A DNA stretch of 64,000 bases from Paenibacillus athensensis (GTDB lineage Bacteria; Bacillota; Bacilli; Paenibacillales; NBRC-103111), in contig NZ_MYFO02000020.1 of assembly GCF_004514475.2 (NCBI RefSeq), positions 1-64,000 of the forward strand, written 5' to 3'. Positions 21,276 to 28,814 of the stretch are shown piece after piece. Made by a program: the position numbers and the translations under genes. Positions within the stretch are counted from its first letter, which is position 1. Every line of letters starts with the position of its first letter. The notes under the pieces are model-generated. The model had not been told where the DNA came from and ran no database searches. It saw only the letters and a program-made list of their open reading frames with translations.

Positions 21276-21776
21276 ATGGGGGAACTGTTTCAAACCACAG
21301 AAGGTGTTTTGCTGGCAGGAAATATGGTTGTTTCGTTGATTTTGCTGATATTATTCATCGTATGGGCAGTCAAGCTTTCCAAGCTGCGCAGGAAATACAC
21401 GCAAATGATGAACGGCGGTCAGGTCGACGATCTGGAGGGGCTACTGACCGAAATTCAGATGAAGCTAAATACGCAAAAGGCTGAGTCTGATCAGACTGCA
21501 GCCAAGGTGGAACAAATCATTACCAATGTAAAATCCATGAAATCGAATGTGGCGATTCATCGCTATAATGCGTTTGGAGAGCCGGGAAGCGATTTGAGCT
21601 TCACGGTAGCGATGCTGGATGACCAGGATAATGGTCTGATTATGACCGGGATTCACAGCCGGGAGCAAACTTATATCTATGCGAAGCCGGTGCAAAAAGG
21701 ACAGTCGACGTATACGCTGAGTCCGGAGGAGAAGGAAGCGATTACTCTAACGGCAAAGCAGAAGCTGCGGTTGTAA
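21276..21776 (+). CDS. DUF4446 membrane-anchored protein
   Basis: A 166-residue protein with one N-terminal transmembrane helix (residues about 13-33), a short coiled-coil-like stretch (about 40-85, TEIQMKLNTQKAESDQTAAKVEQI), and a C-terminal beta-rich domain with the conserved HRYNAFGEPGSDLSFTVAMLDDQDNG motif typical of the DUF4446 family. Function is unknown. It is usually found near spo0J in Firmicutes, as here. Its last 35 bases overlap the end of the convergent yyaC gene. Confidence 0.88.
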   Translation: MGELFQTTEGVLLAGNMVVSLILLILFIVWAVKLSKLRRKYTQMMNGGQVDDLEGLLTEIQMKLNTQKAESDQTAAKVEQIITNVKSMKSNVAIHRYNAFGEPGSDLSFTVAMLDDQDNGLIMTGIHSREQTYIYAKPVQKGQSTYTLSPEEKEAITLTAKQKLRL

Positions 21777-22356
21777 ATTGCAGCCGCTTTAGCGCGTGAT
21801 GGATGGCGTCGCCGATAATATGGGCCATGCTCATGACCAGGCTGAGCCGGGTATTTTGCAGCACAAAATACTCCATAAATCCAGATACGTTGACGATGCC
21901 GGTGACGTGGATGTTGCCGACAGGAGGCAGCTCTTTGTTTACGCCCGCCCCTGGCTTGAGCGGCCCATTGGCGATTTGAATGCAGCCAACACTTGAAACT
22001 TGGCCCAGACAGGCATCGACGGCAACGATGTAGGGATTGTCAAAATGCGCTTGAATGCGCTGAACGGTTTCAGCCAGATTCATGGCATGGACGGGTTCGT
22101 CCAGGGTGCCGAACAGGTGAAAGTTGTTCATTTTCTGGCGCTGGAGGTGCGAGCCGACAAGCGGCCCCAGAGAATCGCCCGTTGAGCGGTCGGTGCCGAC
22201 GCAAATGATCACGATAGGTTGATAGCGTGGTAGATTCATAAAAAGATGATGCAGATGCTTAGAAAGAGTCGAGAGCGAATCCGCGTCGGTATACGGAATT
22301 TTAAGCGGACCTTGGGGCTGGTCTTTTGTTGCGTCCGCATGGAAATGAAATTTCAT
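21742..22356 (-). CDS. yyaC: Sporulation protein YyaC (germination-protease-like fold)
   Basis: A 204-residue YyaC-family protein, the same length as in B. subtilis. Conserved segments are CVGTDRSTGDSLGPLVG, DACLGQVSSVG and VTGIVNVSGFMEYFVLQNTRL. The fold resembles the GPR spore protease/hydrogenase maturation protease group; YyaC is produced in the forespore in B. subtilis. The ATG at 22356 is preceded by GGAGGG nine bases upstream; longer in-frame starts are unsupported. A sigma-F/G-type promoter lies upstream. It converges on and overlaps the end of the DUF4446 gene by 35 bp. Confidence 0.93.
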   Translation of the reverse strand: MKFHFHADATKDQPQGPLKIPYTDADSLSTLSKHLHHLFMNLPRYQPIVIICVGTDRSTGDSLGPLVGSHLQRQKMNNFHLFGTLDEPVHAMNLAETVQRIQAHFDNPYIVAVDACLGQVSSVGCIQIANGPLKPGAGVNKELPPVGNIHVTGIVNVSGFMEYFVLQNTRLSLVMSMAHIIGDAIHHALKRLQFTTAASALPLE

Positions 22357-22388
22357 AGGATAGATCCCTCCGTCGCTATAATTTTTAC

Positions 22389-22418
22389 TAGTATACGGAT
22401 AAATAAGGGAATTTATAC
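22389..22418 (-). promoter_or_regulatory. Candidate forespore (sigma-F/G) promoter for yyaC
   Basis: On the minus strand GTATA (22414-22418) is followed after 15 bp by a decamer ending GTATACTA, fitting the GYATA-N15-nnnnAnAnTA pattern of sigma-F/G promoters. It would start transcription about 25 bases before the yyaC ATG. This fits known forespore expression of yyaC. Confidence 0.5.
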
Positions 22419-22439
22419 GTAGGAAGGGAAGAGATTCTC

Positions 22440-22697
22440 TTGAACGATTCGCTGATGCTGTTGGCCTTTGATTCGACGCAGCAGGCGCTGCGCGCAGAGA
22501 TGCTGCTGGAGTATGCGGACATCGACATCGATATCCGGCCAACGCCCAAGGAAGTGACGGCGGGCTGCGCGTTGTCGATTGAATTTCCCGGAGCGGAGCT
22601 GGTGCAGGTGCAGGACATTATCAGGTCCGAAAGCGTGGAAATCCGCGGGATTTATTTTAAAAGAGAAGGCAAGTATGTTACGATGGAGGAAGGTTAG
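22440..22697 (+). CDS. DUF3343 (putative Se/S carrier-like) protein
   Basis: An 85-residue protein matching the DUF3343 family: LMLLAFDSTQQALRAEMLL at the start, the PTPKEVTAGCALSIEF centre with its conserved Cys, and a C-terminal strand GIYFKREGKY. The family is suggested to carry reduced sulfur or selenium; that role is speculative here, though a cysteine-desulfurase-like gene lies 1.2 kb away. It starts with TTG after a GGAAGGGAAGAG purine-rich site. It is divergent from yyaC and 12 bp before the MscS gene. Confidence 0.82.
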   Translation: MNDSLMLLAFDSTQQALRAEMLLEYADIDIDIRPTPKEVTAGCALSIEFPGAELVQVQDIIRSESVEIRGIYFKREGKYVTMEEG

Positions 22698-22709
22698 GAG
22701 GGAGCTTCT

Positions 22710-23582
22710 TTGGTGTTGGTCGATAAGCTGATAGAGTGGGGAAAGCTGCATTTCACGGACCCAGACAGGTTGGCGGCTTTGCTGTTGATTGCAGTCAAGA
22801 TCGTTCTGATCTATGTGGCGGCGCGGATGCTGATCAAAATCGCCAATAAAGCGATCTCCCATATGATGACGGCCCGGAAGCGGGCACCGCTCAAGTTTGA
22901 TCAACGGCGGGCGAACACGATTGGCAAGCTGGTCCATAATCTAATTTCGTATACCGTCAACTTCATAAGTATTTTGCTTATTTTGGGGCAGCTGGGTATC
23001 AATCTGGGGCCGCTGCTGGCTGGAGCCGGGGTGCTGGGTCTGGCGATCGGCTTTGGCGCTCAAAGCTTGGTGAAGGATGTGATCACCGGCTTTTTCATTA
23101 TTTTCGAGGATCAATTCGGCGTGGGGGATGTTATTCAGATCGATCAGTTCAAAGGTACGGTGGAGGAGATCGGCATTCGGGTGACGCGGATTAAAAGCTG
23201 GACCGGCGAGGTACATATTATTCCGAACGGGAATATTAAGCAGGTGACGAACTTTTCGTTATATAATTCTTTGGCTGTGGTGGATGTGTCGATTGCGTAT
23301 GATGCAGACGTCGATGCAGCGGTCAAGGTGCTGAAGGAAACGGTCGGGGAGCTGTATCAAAGCTCGGAGAAAATCGTCAAGGAGCCGGAGGTGCTCGGTG
23401 TGCAGGCCTTCGGCAACTCGGAGCTGCGGCTGCGAATTACGGCGGAATGCTTACCGAACGCGCAAGGGGAAATCGGACGGCTGATGAATGCCGAAATTAA
23501 GAAGAAGCTGGATGAACACGGCATCGAGATGGCTTACCCGAAAACCATTACGTATATGAGAACGGAGAAGGCGGCGGAATAG
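22710..23582 (+). CDS. Small-conductance mechanosensitive channel (MscS family)
   Basis: A 290-residue MscS-like channel that opens under membrane tension and releases solutes. Three N-terminal transmembrane helices end with the pore helix rich in Gly and Ala (NLGPLLAGAGVLGLAIGFGAQSLVKDV, split here across residues about 95-122), followed by the cytoplasmic beta domain (VGDVIQIDQFKGTVEEIGIRVT, IPNGNIKQVTNFS) and an alpha/beta domain. TTG start with AGGAGGG seven bases upstream; GTG follows directly. DUF951 starts 1 bp after its stop. Confidence 0.95.
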   Translation: MVLVDKLIEWGKLHFTDPDRLAALLLIAVKIVLIYVAARMLIKIANKAISHMMTARKRAPLKFDQRRANTIGKLVHNLISYTVNFISILLILGQLGINLGPLLAGAGVLGLAIGFGAQSLVKDVITGFFIIFEDQFGVGDVIQIDQFKGTVEEIGIRVTRIKSWTGEVHIIPNGNIKQVTNFSLYNSLAVVDVSIAYDADVDAAVKVLKETVGELYQSSEKIVKEPEVLGVQAFGNSELRLRITAECLPNAQGEIGRLMNAEIKKKLDEHGIEMAYPKTITYMRTEKAAE

Positions 23583-23583
23583 G

Positions 23584-23799
23584 ATGGAAAAGAAGGTCTA
23601 TCAATTGGGCGATATTGTTCAGATGAAAAAACCGCATCCCTGCGGAACGAACGAGATGGAAATTATCCGCATGGGGATGGATATTCGCATTAAGTGCGTG
23701 GGCTGCAAGCATAGCGTGCTCGTTCCGCGGACGAAGTTCGAAAGCAAGCTGAAGAAGGTGCTGCGTTCGGCGGCTCCTGGCGAGGGAAGCGAGACGTAG
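23584..23799 (+). CDS. DUF951 zinc-ribbon-like small protein
   Basis: A 71-residue protein with the DUF951 layout: YQLGDIVQMKKPHPCGTNEMEIIRMG followed by RIKCVGCKHSV. The Cys residues (PHPCG, CVGC) resemble a metal-binding knuckle. Function unknown. The gene starts immediately after the MscS stop, so the two are almost certainly co-expressed; this pairing is widespread in Bacillales. Confidence 0.9.
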   Translation: MEKKVYQLGDIVQMKKPHPCGTNEMEIIRMGMDIRIKCVGCKHSVLVPRTKFESKLKKVLRSAAPGEGSET

Positions 23800-23840
23800 G
23801 TTAGGGCGTGAAGCAGCTTATATAGAAATGGAGCTAAAAT

Positions 23841-23877
23841 CTCTTGCGATTCGTTGGCAGGAGTTTTTTTGTTTTTT
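23841..23877 (+). terminator. Terminator after the DUF951 gene
   Basis: CTCTTGC and GCAGGAG pair (one G-T) around a 9-nt loop and are followed by TTTTTTTGTTTTTT. Confidence 0.85.
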
Positions 23878-24004
23878 AGCTATAAAATACATTTTTTTAC
23901 TTTCGTTTGCTCTATCATACACGTATAATGAGAGAATCTAGGTATGGGGCTTTCGTGCATTTTTACAAAGAAACAGTTTGAAAAATTTGACTTTATTGCC
24001 GAGC

Positions 24005-24033
24005 TTGCCAAGCGTAAGGGTTTGTGATACTAT
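24005..24033 (+). promoter_or_regulatory. tRNA-Ser promoter
   Basis: TTGCCA (24005-24010) and TACTAT (24028-24033) are 17 bp apart, with an extended -10 TG at 24025-24026. Transcription would begin about 17 bases before the tRNA. The 23880-24004 stretch upstream holds nothing else recognisable. Confidence 0.75.
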
Positions 24034-24057
24034 AGTTCTTGCGCCACTTTTGAATGG

Positions 24058-24145
24058 GGAAAGGTACCCAAGAGGCCCAAGGGGGCTGACTCGAAATCAG
24101 CTAGGCGGCTCGCGCCGTGCGTGGGTTCGAATCCCACTCTTTCCG
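24058..24145 (+). tRNA. tRNA-Ser (anticodon CGA)
   Basis: GGAAAGG at the 5' end pairs with TCTTTCC at the 3' end (last pair G-T), with discriminator G. The anticodon arm is GCTGA-CTCGAAA-TCAGC, anticodon CGA at 24092-24094, which reads UCG. There is a long variable arm, as expected for serine tRNAs, and the T arm has GGTTCGAAT. CCA is not encoded. Length 88 nt. Confidence 0.97.
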
Positions 24146-24175
24146 TAACAAGAAAGACCCAAGGTTATAGAAGAA

Positions 24176-24204
24176 AGTCTTCTGCTCAAGCAGGAGGCTT
24201 TTTT
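24176..24204 (+). terminator. Terminator after tRNA-Ser
   Basis: AGTCTTCTGC and GCAGGAGGCT form a 10-bp stem (two G-T pairs) around TCAA, then TTTTT. The tRNA is therefore a single-gene transcript. Confidence 0.9.
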
Positions 24205-24269
24205 CTTTATTTTGCATAAAAGCGGGTGGGCACCGGCACAATAGGGGTAAAAGGACGAGGAGGTGCAGG

Positions 24270-24692
24270 ATGCGCGCATGGATAGGAATGGCGATGGCCT
24301 GCCTGATCGCACTGCCAGTGTCGGGCTGCTCGAATCAGCAAGCCGGGGAGACGACGGCCACGCCGACAGCAGGAAGCCCGACAGCGCCGTCGCCGGGCGC
24401 CCAGACCGGAGCGGGAGCTACGCCGGCGGCTACAGCCGCTGCTTCGCCGACGGCTTCGACACCGGCAGCGGAGAAGCTGCCGACCATCACCCGCGATGCG
24501 GTGGATAAGCTCAAGCCGACGAGCAAGATCAACGAGGTAGAGAAGGCGGCAGGCTCGAAAGGCAAGCTGGTCAAGGACGAGAACGGTAAAAAAACGTATG
24601 AGCTGCAGCTTTCGGGCGAAGGTCATTACTACGTACACATTACGTATGATAAGGACGGTAATATTTTAGAAAAGAATATATTTCAAAAATAA
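24270..24692 (+). CDS. Small lipoprotein, unknown function
   Basis: A 140-residue secreted lipoprotein. The signal peptide ends at VSGC (Cys20). Residues about 24-68 are a low-complexity Ala/Thr/Pro/Ser/Gly linker; the C-terminal 70 residues form a small folded part (TRDAVDKLKPTSKINEVEKAAGSKGKLVKD, then YELQLSGEGHYYVHITYDKDGNI), which resembles SmpA/OmlA- or BLIP-like lipoprotein domains, but this is a weak impression. GAGGAGGTG precedes the ATG. It is a single gene between terminators. Confidence 0.82.
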   Translation: MRAWIGMAMACLIALPVSGCSNQQAGETTATPTAGSPTAPSPGAQTGAGATPAATAAASPTASTPAAEKLPTITRDAVDKLKPTSKINEVEKAAGSKGKLVKDENGKKTYELQLSGEGHYYVHITYDKDGNILEKNIFQK

Positions 24693-24749
24693 AAAGCGCC
24701 GGCGTCGCTCCAGCTCATCACGAGTCCTGAAGCGAACGCGGCGCTTTTT
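24691..24749. terminator. Bidirectional terminator
   Basis: AAAAAGCGCC and GGCGCTTTTT enclose a second stem (GCGTCGCT with AGCGAACGC). Both strands end in a five-T run, so it can serve the lipoprotein gene and the convergent gene at 24817. Confidence 0.8.
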
Positions 24750-24816
24750 GGTGCGGCTCCGTTCCATCTTGCAGCAACGGGCTGCACAGACAGCGCGTGA
24801 AGCGGTCACAAGGGCC

Positions 24817-25083
24817 CTACCAGCGGCTCCGCCTACGGGTGTAAGCAAAGCGATCAATTACATACCCGATAACCGCCCATGAAGCGACGGTAAGGGCATA
24901 GATGACAAGCAGCTTCCCTGCCGAGACGTTATAAACGCTCGTGAACATGGAGGCGAACCAGAGCGGCACGCTCAGCGAGTAAAAGATCATGTAGATGGAG
25001 TCAAACTGGTGAAACACGTAATGAATCAAGCAGAGGGCCGCGCCGATCGCGGTAAACAGTACGGTAAATGTTTTAGTTCTCAC
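24817..25083 (-). CDS. Small membrane protein, unknown
   Basis: An 88-residue protein with three predicted transmembrane helices (residues about 5-22, 30-50, 55-75) and a basic C-terminus (RRRSRW). I do not recognise a family. The GTG start is supported by AAGGGG eight bases upstream. It lies 24 bp after the YjzC-like gene on the same strand and may be co-transcribed with it. Confidence 0.65.
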   Translation of the reverse strand: MRTKTFTVLFTAIGAALCLIHYVFHQFDSIYMIFYSLSVPLWFASMFTSVYNVSAGKLLVIYALTVASWAVIGYVIDRFAYTRRRSRW

Positions 25084-25107
25084 ATGGAACGCCCCTTAGC
25101 GGCAATT

Positions 25108-25296
25108 TTATTGCTTCATGTCCTTACGCTTCCATTTACGGTTGTGGTTGCTGGTGTCGGGGAAAGTGTCGCCTTTTTTCAAGGAGACAATCTTCGGATT
25201 GTTGACGCCCATATGAAACGCGTCCTCACCGATTTCGATGTACTGCCCGTCGTTTGGCGCGGTATCCCCGGGACTGAATTGCGTCCATTCGCCCAT
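25108..25296 (-). CDS. YjzC-family small protein
   Basis: A 62-residue protein that fits the YjzC family: FSPGDTAPNDGQYIEIGED near the start and the C-terminal KKGDTFPDTSNHNRKWKRK. Function is unknown. The ATG at 25296 is eight bases from AAGGTGG; two upstream GTG codons are also in frame but overlap that site. It lies just upstream of the small membrane protein gene on the minus strand, divergent from the rpsF operon. Confidence 0.85.
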   Translation of the reverse strand: MGEWTQFSPGDTAPNDGQYIEIGEDAFHMGVNNPKIVSLKKGDTFPDTSNHNRKWKRKDMKQ

Positions 25297-25413
25297 TGTG
25301 TTCACCACCTTTCTGTGCAGAGAAATGATGTCTCGGAGGTAGCGTTCCCGAAAGCGGGCGCAGCCATGTGATGCGTAAATTTCCAGTACCGCTGCAAGTG
25401 CGGACGGACGAGC

Positions 25414-25442
25414 TTGTCAAATGTTTGCGAATTTGCTATAGT
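25414..25442 (+). promoter_or_regulatory. Promoter of the rpsF-ssb-rpsR operon
   Basis: TTGTCA (25414-25419) and TATAGT (25437-25442) are 17 bp apart. The transcript would have a leader of about 95 nt. Confidence 0.75.
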
Positions 25443-25450
25443 ATTTAGGT

Positions 25451-25517
25451 GCGAGTTTTGAAAAAGAATCCTCGCTCCTTGCTCCGCAGCCGATGCGAGT
25501 CGGTTGAACGCGGGGCC
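25451..25517 (+). promoter_or_regulatory. Structured rpsF leader, candidate S6:S18 binding element
   Basis: GCGAG (25451-25455) pairs with CTCGC (25471-25475), followed by a second structured part containing GCAGCCGATGCGAGTCGG. An autoregulatory S6:S18-binding motif with a conserved CCG bulge is known in rpsF leaders; the CCG-containing stem here is a candidate. The assignment rests on position and partial motif only. Confidence 0.4.
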
Positions 25518-25543
25518 GCTTAGTCCAAAAGGAGGTGAAACAC

Positions 25544-25831
25544 ATGCGCAAATACGAAGTGATGTACATTATTCGTACAGATGTTGAACAAGAACAAGTT
25601 CAAGCTACTGTAGAAAAGTTCCAAAACATCATCACCAACGGTGGTGGCGAAATTACCAAGCAAGATCTGATGGGTAAACGCCGTCTTGCGTATGAGATCA
25701 ACAAGTTCCGTGACGGTCACTACGTGCTCGTTAACTTCAACGCAGAGCCTGCAGTTGTAGCGGAATTGGATCGCGTACTGAAGATTACGGACGAAATCAT
25801 TCGTCACTTAATCGTTGCCGACGTAGCCTAA
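25544..25831 (+). CDS. rpsF: 30S ribosomal protein S6
   Basis: A 95-residue S6 protein: [19 protein letters not shown] at the start, the [20 protein letters not shown] core, and a C-terminal [14 protein letters not shown] lies eight bases before the ATG; an earlier GTG (25535) overlaps that site and is rejected. First gene of the conserved rpsF-ssb-rpsR operon. Confidence 0.98.
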   Translation: MRKYEVMYIIRTDVEQEQVQATVEKFQNIITNGGGEITKQDLMGKRRLAYEINKFRDGHYVLVNFNAEPAVVAELDRVLKITDEIIRHLIVADVA

Positions 25832-25866
25832 GAGCTGCCAGTAATTTCGTCAGGAGGGAATGGACC

Positions 25867-26358
25867 ATGTTGAACCGCGTCATTCTCATCGGAAGATTGA
25901 CCCGTGACCCGGAGCTTCGCTATACGCCGGCCGGAGTAGCCGTAACGCAATTTACGCTTGCAGTCGATCGTCCTTTCACCAACTCCCAGACCCGCGAACG
26001 GGAAGCTGATTTTATCCCGGTTGTGACTTGGAGGCAGCTGGCCGAAACTTGTGCGAATTATTTGCGCAAAGGACGACTGGCCGCGGTAGAGGGTAGAATT
26101 CAGGTGCGTAACTACGACAATAACGAGGGACGCAAGGTATATGTCACTGAGATTATTGCCGATAACGTTCGTTTCCTGGAATCGAGCAATGCCAATCGCG
26201 AAGAAGGCGGCGGACCGGGACCAGGCGCAAGCTATGGTGGCGGCAACGGAGGCGGAGGCGGCAATCGATACGGTGGCGGTGGATCGCGCGATCAGCAGGA
26301 CCCTTTCATCGATGACGGCAAGCCGATCGACATCTCCGATGATGATTTGCCGTTCTAA
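25867..26358 (+). CDS. ssb: Single-stranded DNA-binding protein
   Basis: A 163-residue SSB. Residues 1-110 form the OB fold ([46 protein letters not shown]), then a Gly-rich flexible linker, and the acidic protein-interaction tip DDDLPF. AGGAGG precedes the ATG. It lies between rpsF and rpsR, the usual position of the essential Bacillales ssb. Confidence 0.98.
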   Translation: MLNRVILIGRLTRDPELRYTPAGVAVTQFTLAVDRPFTNSQTREREADFIPVVTWRQLAETCANYLRKGRLAAVEGRIQVRNYDNNEGRKVYVTEIIADNVRFLESSNANREEGGGPGPGASYGGGNGGGGGNRYGGGGSRDQQDPFIDDGKPIDISDDDLPF

Positions 26359-26406
26359 ACGAGCGGCGGGAACGAACATTCTAAAGTAGAAAGGACTGAC
26401 AACATC

Positions 26407-26694
26407 ATGGCTTTCCAAAAGAGAGATAACGGAGGCGACGATCGTGGCGATCGCAAATTCGCTCCCCGTGGTAAAGGCGGAAAAGGTAAACGCCGTAAGG
26501 TTTGTTACTTCACCGTAAACAAAATCACTCACATTGACTATAAAGATATTGAAACGCTCAAGAAATTCATCAGCGAGCGCGGTAAAATTCTGCCTCGTCG
26601 TGTAACGGGTACTTCCGCGAAGTATCAACGCGCTCTGACGATTGCGATCAAACGCTCGCGTCAAATCGCGCTGCTGCCTTACACAACGGAATAG
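26407..26694 (+). CDS. rpsR: 30S ribosomal protein S18
   Basis: A 95-residue S18: a basic Gly-rich N-terminal extension, then the core [41 protein letters not shown] (domain about residues 30-70) and the [18 protein letters not shown] end. Last gene of the rpsF operon; a terminator follows. Confidence 0.98.
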   Translation: MAFQKRDNGGDDRGDRKFAPRGKGGKGKRRKVCYFTVNKITHIDYKDIETLKKFISERGKILPRRVTGTSAKYQRALTIAIKRSRQIALLPYTTE

Positions 26695-26712
26695 GAACTA
26701 CGCGCTAAACGG

Positions 26713-26745
26713 ACAGCCGGCCAGCCAATTGGGTCGGCTGTTTTT
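26713..26745 (+). terminator. Terminator after rpsR
   Basis: ACAGCCG and CGGCTGT pair around a 15-nt loop and are followed by TTTTT. Confidence 0.85.
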
Positions 26746-26791
26746 GCTTGCCAAGGACCGCTCATTTGACGGAGCCGGGTGATTTTCGCTT

Positions 26792-26810
26792 TTATCAGCT
26801 TATCTGATAA
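26792..26810. promoter_or_regulatory. Dyad upstream of cysJI, candidate operator
   Basis: TTATCAG and CTGATAA form a perfect 7-bp inverted repeat around CTTAT, 125 bases before the cysJ start. LysR-type CysL activates cysJI in B. subtilis and binds dyads of this sort; which regulator acts here is not shown by the sequence. Confidence 0.4.
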
Positions 26811-26934
26811 ATCATATAAAATCATTCTAATTGACCCTACAGGCTGGCTGTGTTAGGTTCAGGAGAGTGAATAATCGATAGATGATGCAGTCTGGGAAAT
26901 CAACATCCTTGCATGTCATGAGAGGTGGATTCAG

Positions 26935-28776
26935 TTGGAACTTCAAGTAACGAACAGTCCTTTTAGTCAGGAGCAGGTGGAGCTGCTGAACAAGCTGCTG
27001 CCGAGCCTGACGGATTCGCAACGTATTTGGCTTAGCGGCTATTTGACGGCGCTTCAGGGCGCTGGTGTAGCAGCAGGAGCCGTTCCTGTGAACGTGGCTG
27101 CGGTGCCGGCTGCCGCTGGCACACCGGCACCGGCTATTTCCAAGGAAGTAACCGTGCTTTTCGGCTCGCAAACGGGTAAATCGCAGGGCTTGGCCAAGAA
27201 GCTGACGAAAAAGCTGGAGGAGCTCGGCTTCCAGCCGACGTTGTCCTCAATGGCGGATTTCAAGCCGAACGGTCTGAAAAAAGTGCAAAACCTGCTGATC
27301 GTCGTCAGCACGCATGGCGAGGGAGAGCCGCCGGATAGCGCGCTCGCTTTCCATGAATTCCTGAACAGCAAGCGCGCGCCGCAGCTGGAGGGGCTTCGCT
27401 TCTCCGTACTGGCGCTGGGCGATACGTCTTATGAATTCTTCTGCCAAACCGGCAAAGACTTCGACAAGCGTCTGGAGGAGTTGGGCGGTAAGCGAATTGT
27501 ACCGCGCATGGATTGCGACGTGGACTTTGACGAGGCTGCTGCGGAATGGACGAATCAAGTGCTGGGCGCGCTGAGCGCAGCAGCAGCTCCTGCGGCCGTT
27601 AGCGCGGCAGCGGCTGGAGCCGCGGCAAGCGCTGCAGGCGGTCAGGAGTCCGAATATTCGCGGACGAATCCGTTCCAGGCGGAAGTGCTTGAGAACCTGA
27701 ACCTCAACGGTCGCGGCTCGGACCGCGAGACGCGCCATGTGGAAATTTCGCTGGCGGGCTCGAACCTGCAATATGAGCCGGGCGATTGCCTGGGCATTTA
27801 CCCGGAGAATCACCCGCAGCTTGTGGACGAGCTGATTGCGGCGTTCGGCTGGAACGCCGACGAGCAAGTAGCCGTCAACAAAAACGGCGACAAGCGCTCG
27901 GTGCGCGAAGCGCTGCTGCGTTATTTTGAAATTACCGTGCTGACGAAGCCGCTGCTGGAGCAAGCCGCCAAGGTGACCGGCAACGAAGCGCTGCAGCAAT
28001 TGCTGGCAGCGGGCAACGAGCAATTGAAGGCCTATATCCAGGGCAGGGATCTGCTGGATCTGGTGCAGGACTACTCGCTTAAAGGCATTGCTGCCGCCGA
28101 TTTCATCGCGATTCTGCGCAAGCTGCCGGCACGTCTGTATTCGATCTCCAGCAGCCCGTCGGCTTATTCGGAGGAAGTACACGTTACGGTGCGCGCTGTT
28201 CGTTACGAAACGAATGGCCGCGAGCGCTACGGCGTCTGTTCCGTACAGCTCGCCGAGCGCGTGCAAGCCGGCGATCACCTGCCGGTCTATATCCAGCATA
28301 ATCCGAACTTCAAGCTGCCGGAGAACCCGGATACGCCGGTCATCATGATCGGACCGGGAACGGGCGTAGCGCCGTTCCGTGCCTTTATCGGCGAACGTGA
28401 AGAAACGGGAGCGGCCGGCAAGAACTGGCTGTTCTATGGCGATCAGCATTTTTCGACGGACTTCCTGTATCAAGTGGAATGGCAGCGCTGGCTCAAGGAC
28501 GGCGTGCTGACGCGCATGGACGTGGCGTTCTCCCGCGATACGGATAAAAAAGTATACGTGCAGCACCGCATGCTGGAGAAAAGCCGCGAGTTCTACCAAT
28601 GGCTGCAAGAGGGCGCGCATGTGTATGTATGCGGCGACGAGAAGAAAATGGCGCATGACGTACACGCGGCGTTGCTTGCGATTCTTGAGCAAGAGGGCAA
28701 TTTCAGCCCGGACGAAGCTGCGGAATATTTGACCCGGATGCAACAGCAGAAACGTTATCAGCGGGATGTTTACTAA
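26935..28776 (+). CDS. cysJ: Assimilatory sulfite reductase (NADPH), flavoprotein subunit
   Basis: CysJ passes electrons from NADPH through FAD and FMN to CysI. The 613-residue protein has a flavodoxin-like domain (FGSQTGKSQGLAKKL about residue 75, STHGEGEPPDS, LGDTSYEFFCQTGKDFD), an Ala-rich flexible linker (about 215-238), a FAD domain (ARLYSISSSP near 400, with the CSVQLAER region) and a NADPH domain (GPGTGVAPFRAF near 475, and the VYVCGDEKKMA region). It begins with TTG; AGAGGTGG lies six bases upstream. Paired with cysI after 38 bp. The location between rpsR and yybS is unlike B. subtilis. Confidence 0.97.
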   Translation: MELQVTNSPFSQEQVELLNKLLPSLTDSQRIWLSGYLTALQGAGVAAGAVPVNVAAVPAAAGTPAPAISKEVTVLFGSQTGKSQGLAKKLTKKLEELGFQPTLSSMADFKPNGLKKVQNLLIVVSTHGEGEPPDSALAFHEFLNSKRAPQLEGLRFSVLALGDTSYEFFCQTGKDFDKRLEELGGKRIVPRMDCDVDFDEAAAEWTNQVLGALSAAAAPAAVSAAAAGAAASAAGGQESEYSRTNPFQAEVLENLNLNGRGSDRETRHVEISLAGSNLQYEPGDCLGIYPENHPQLVDELIAAFGWNADEQVAVNKNGDKRSVREALLRYFEITVLTKPLLEQAAKVTGNEALQQLLAAGNEQLKAYIQGRDLLDLVQDYSLKGIAAADFIAILRKLPARLYSISSSPSAYSEEVHVTVRAVRYETNGRERYGVCSVQLAERVQAGDHLPVYIQHNPNFKLPENPDTPVIMIGPGTGVAPFRAFIGEREETGAAGKNWLFYGDQHFSTDFLYQVEWQRWLKDGVLTRMDVAFSRDTDKKVYVQHRMLEKSREFYQWLQEGAHVYVCGDEKKMAHDVHAALLAILEQEGNFSPDEAAEYLTRMQQQKRYQRDVY

Positions 28777-28814
28777 GCGTAGCGCCCTAAGATTACGAGA
28801 GGAGAACGGCCAAC

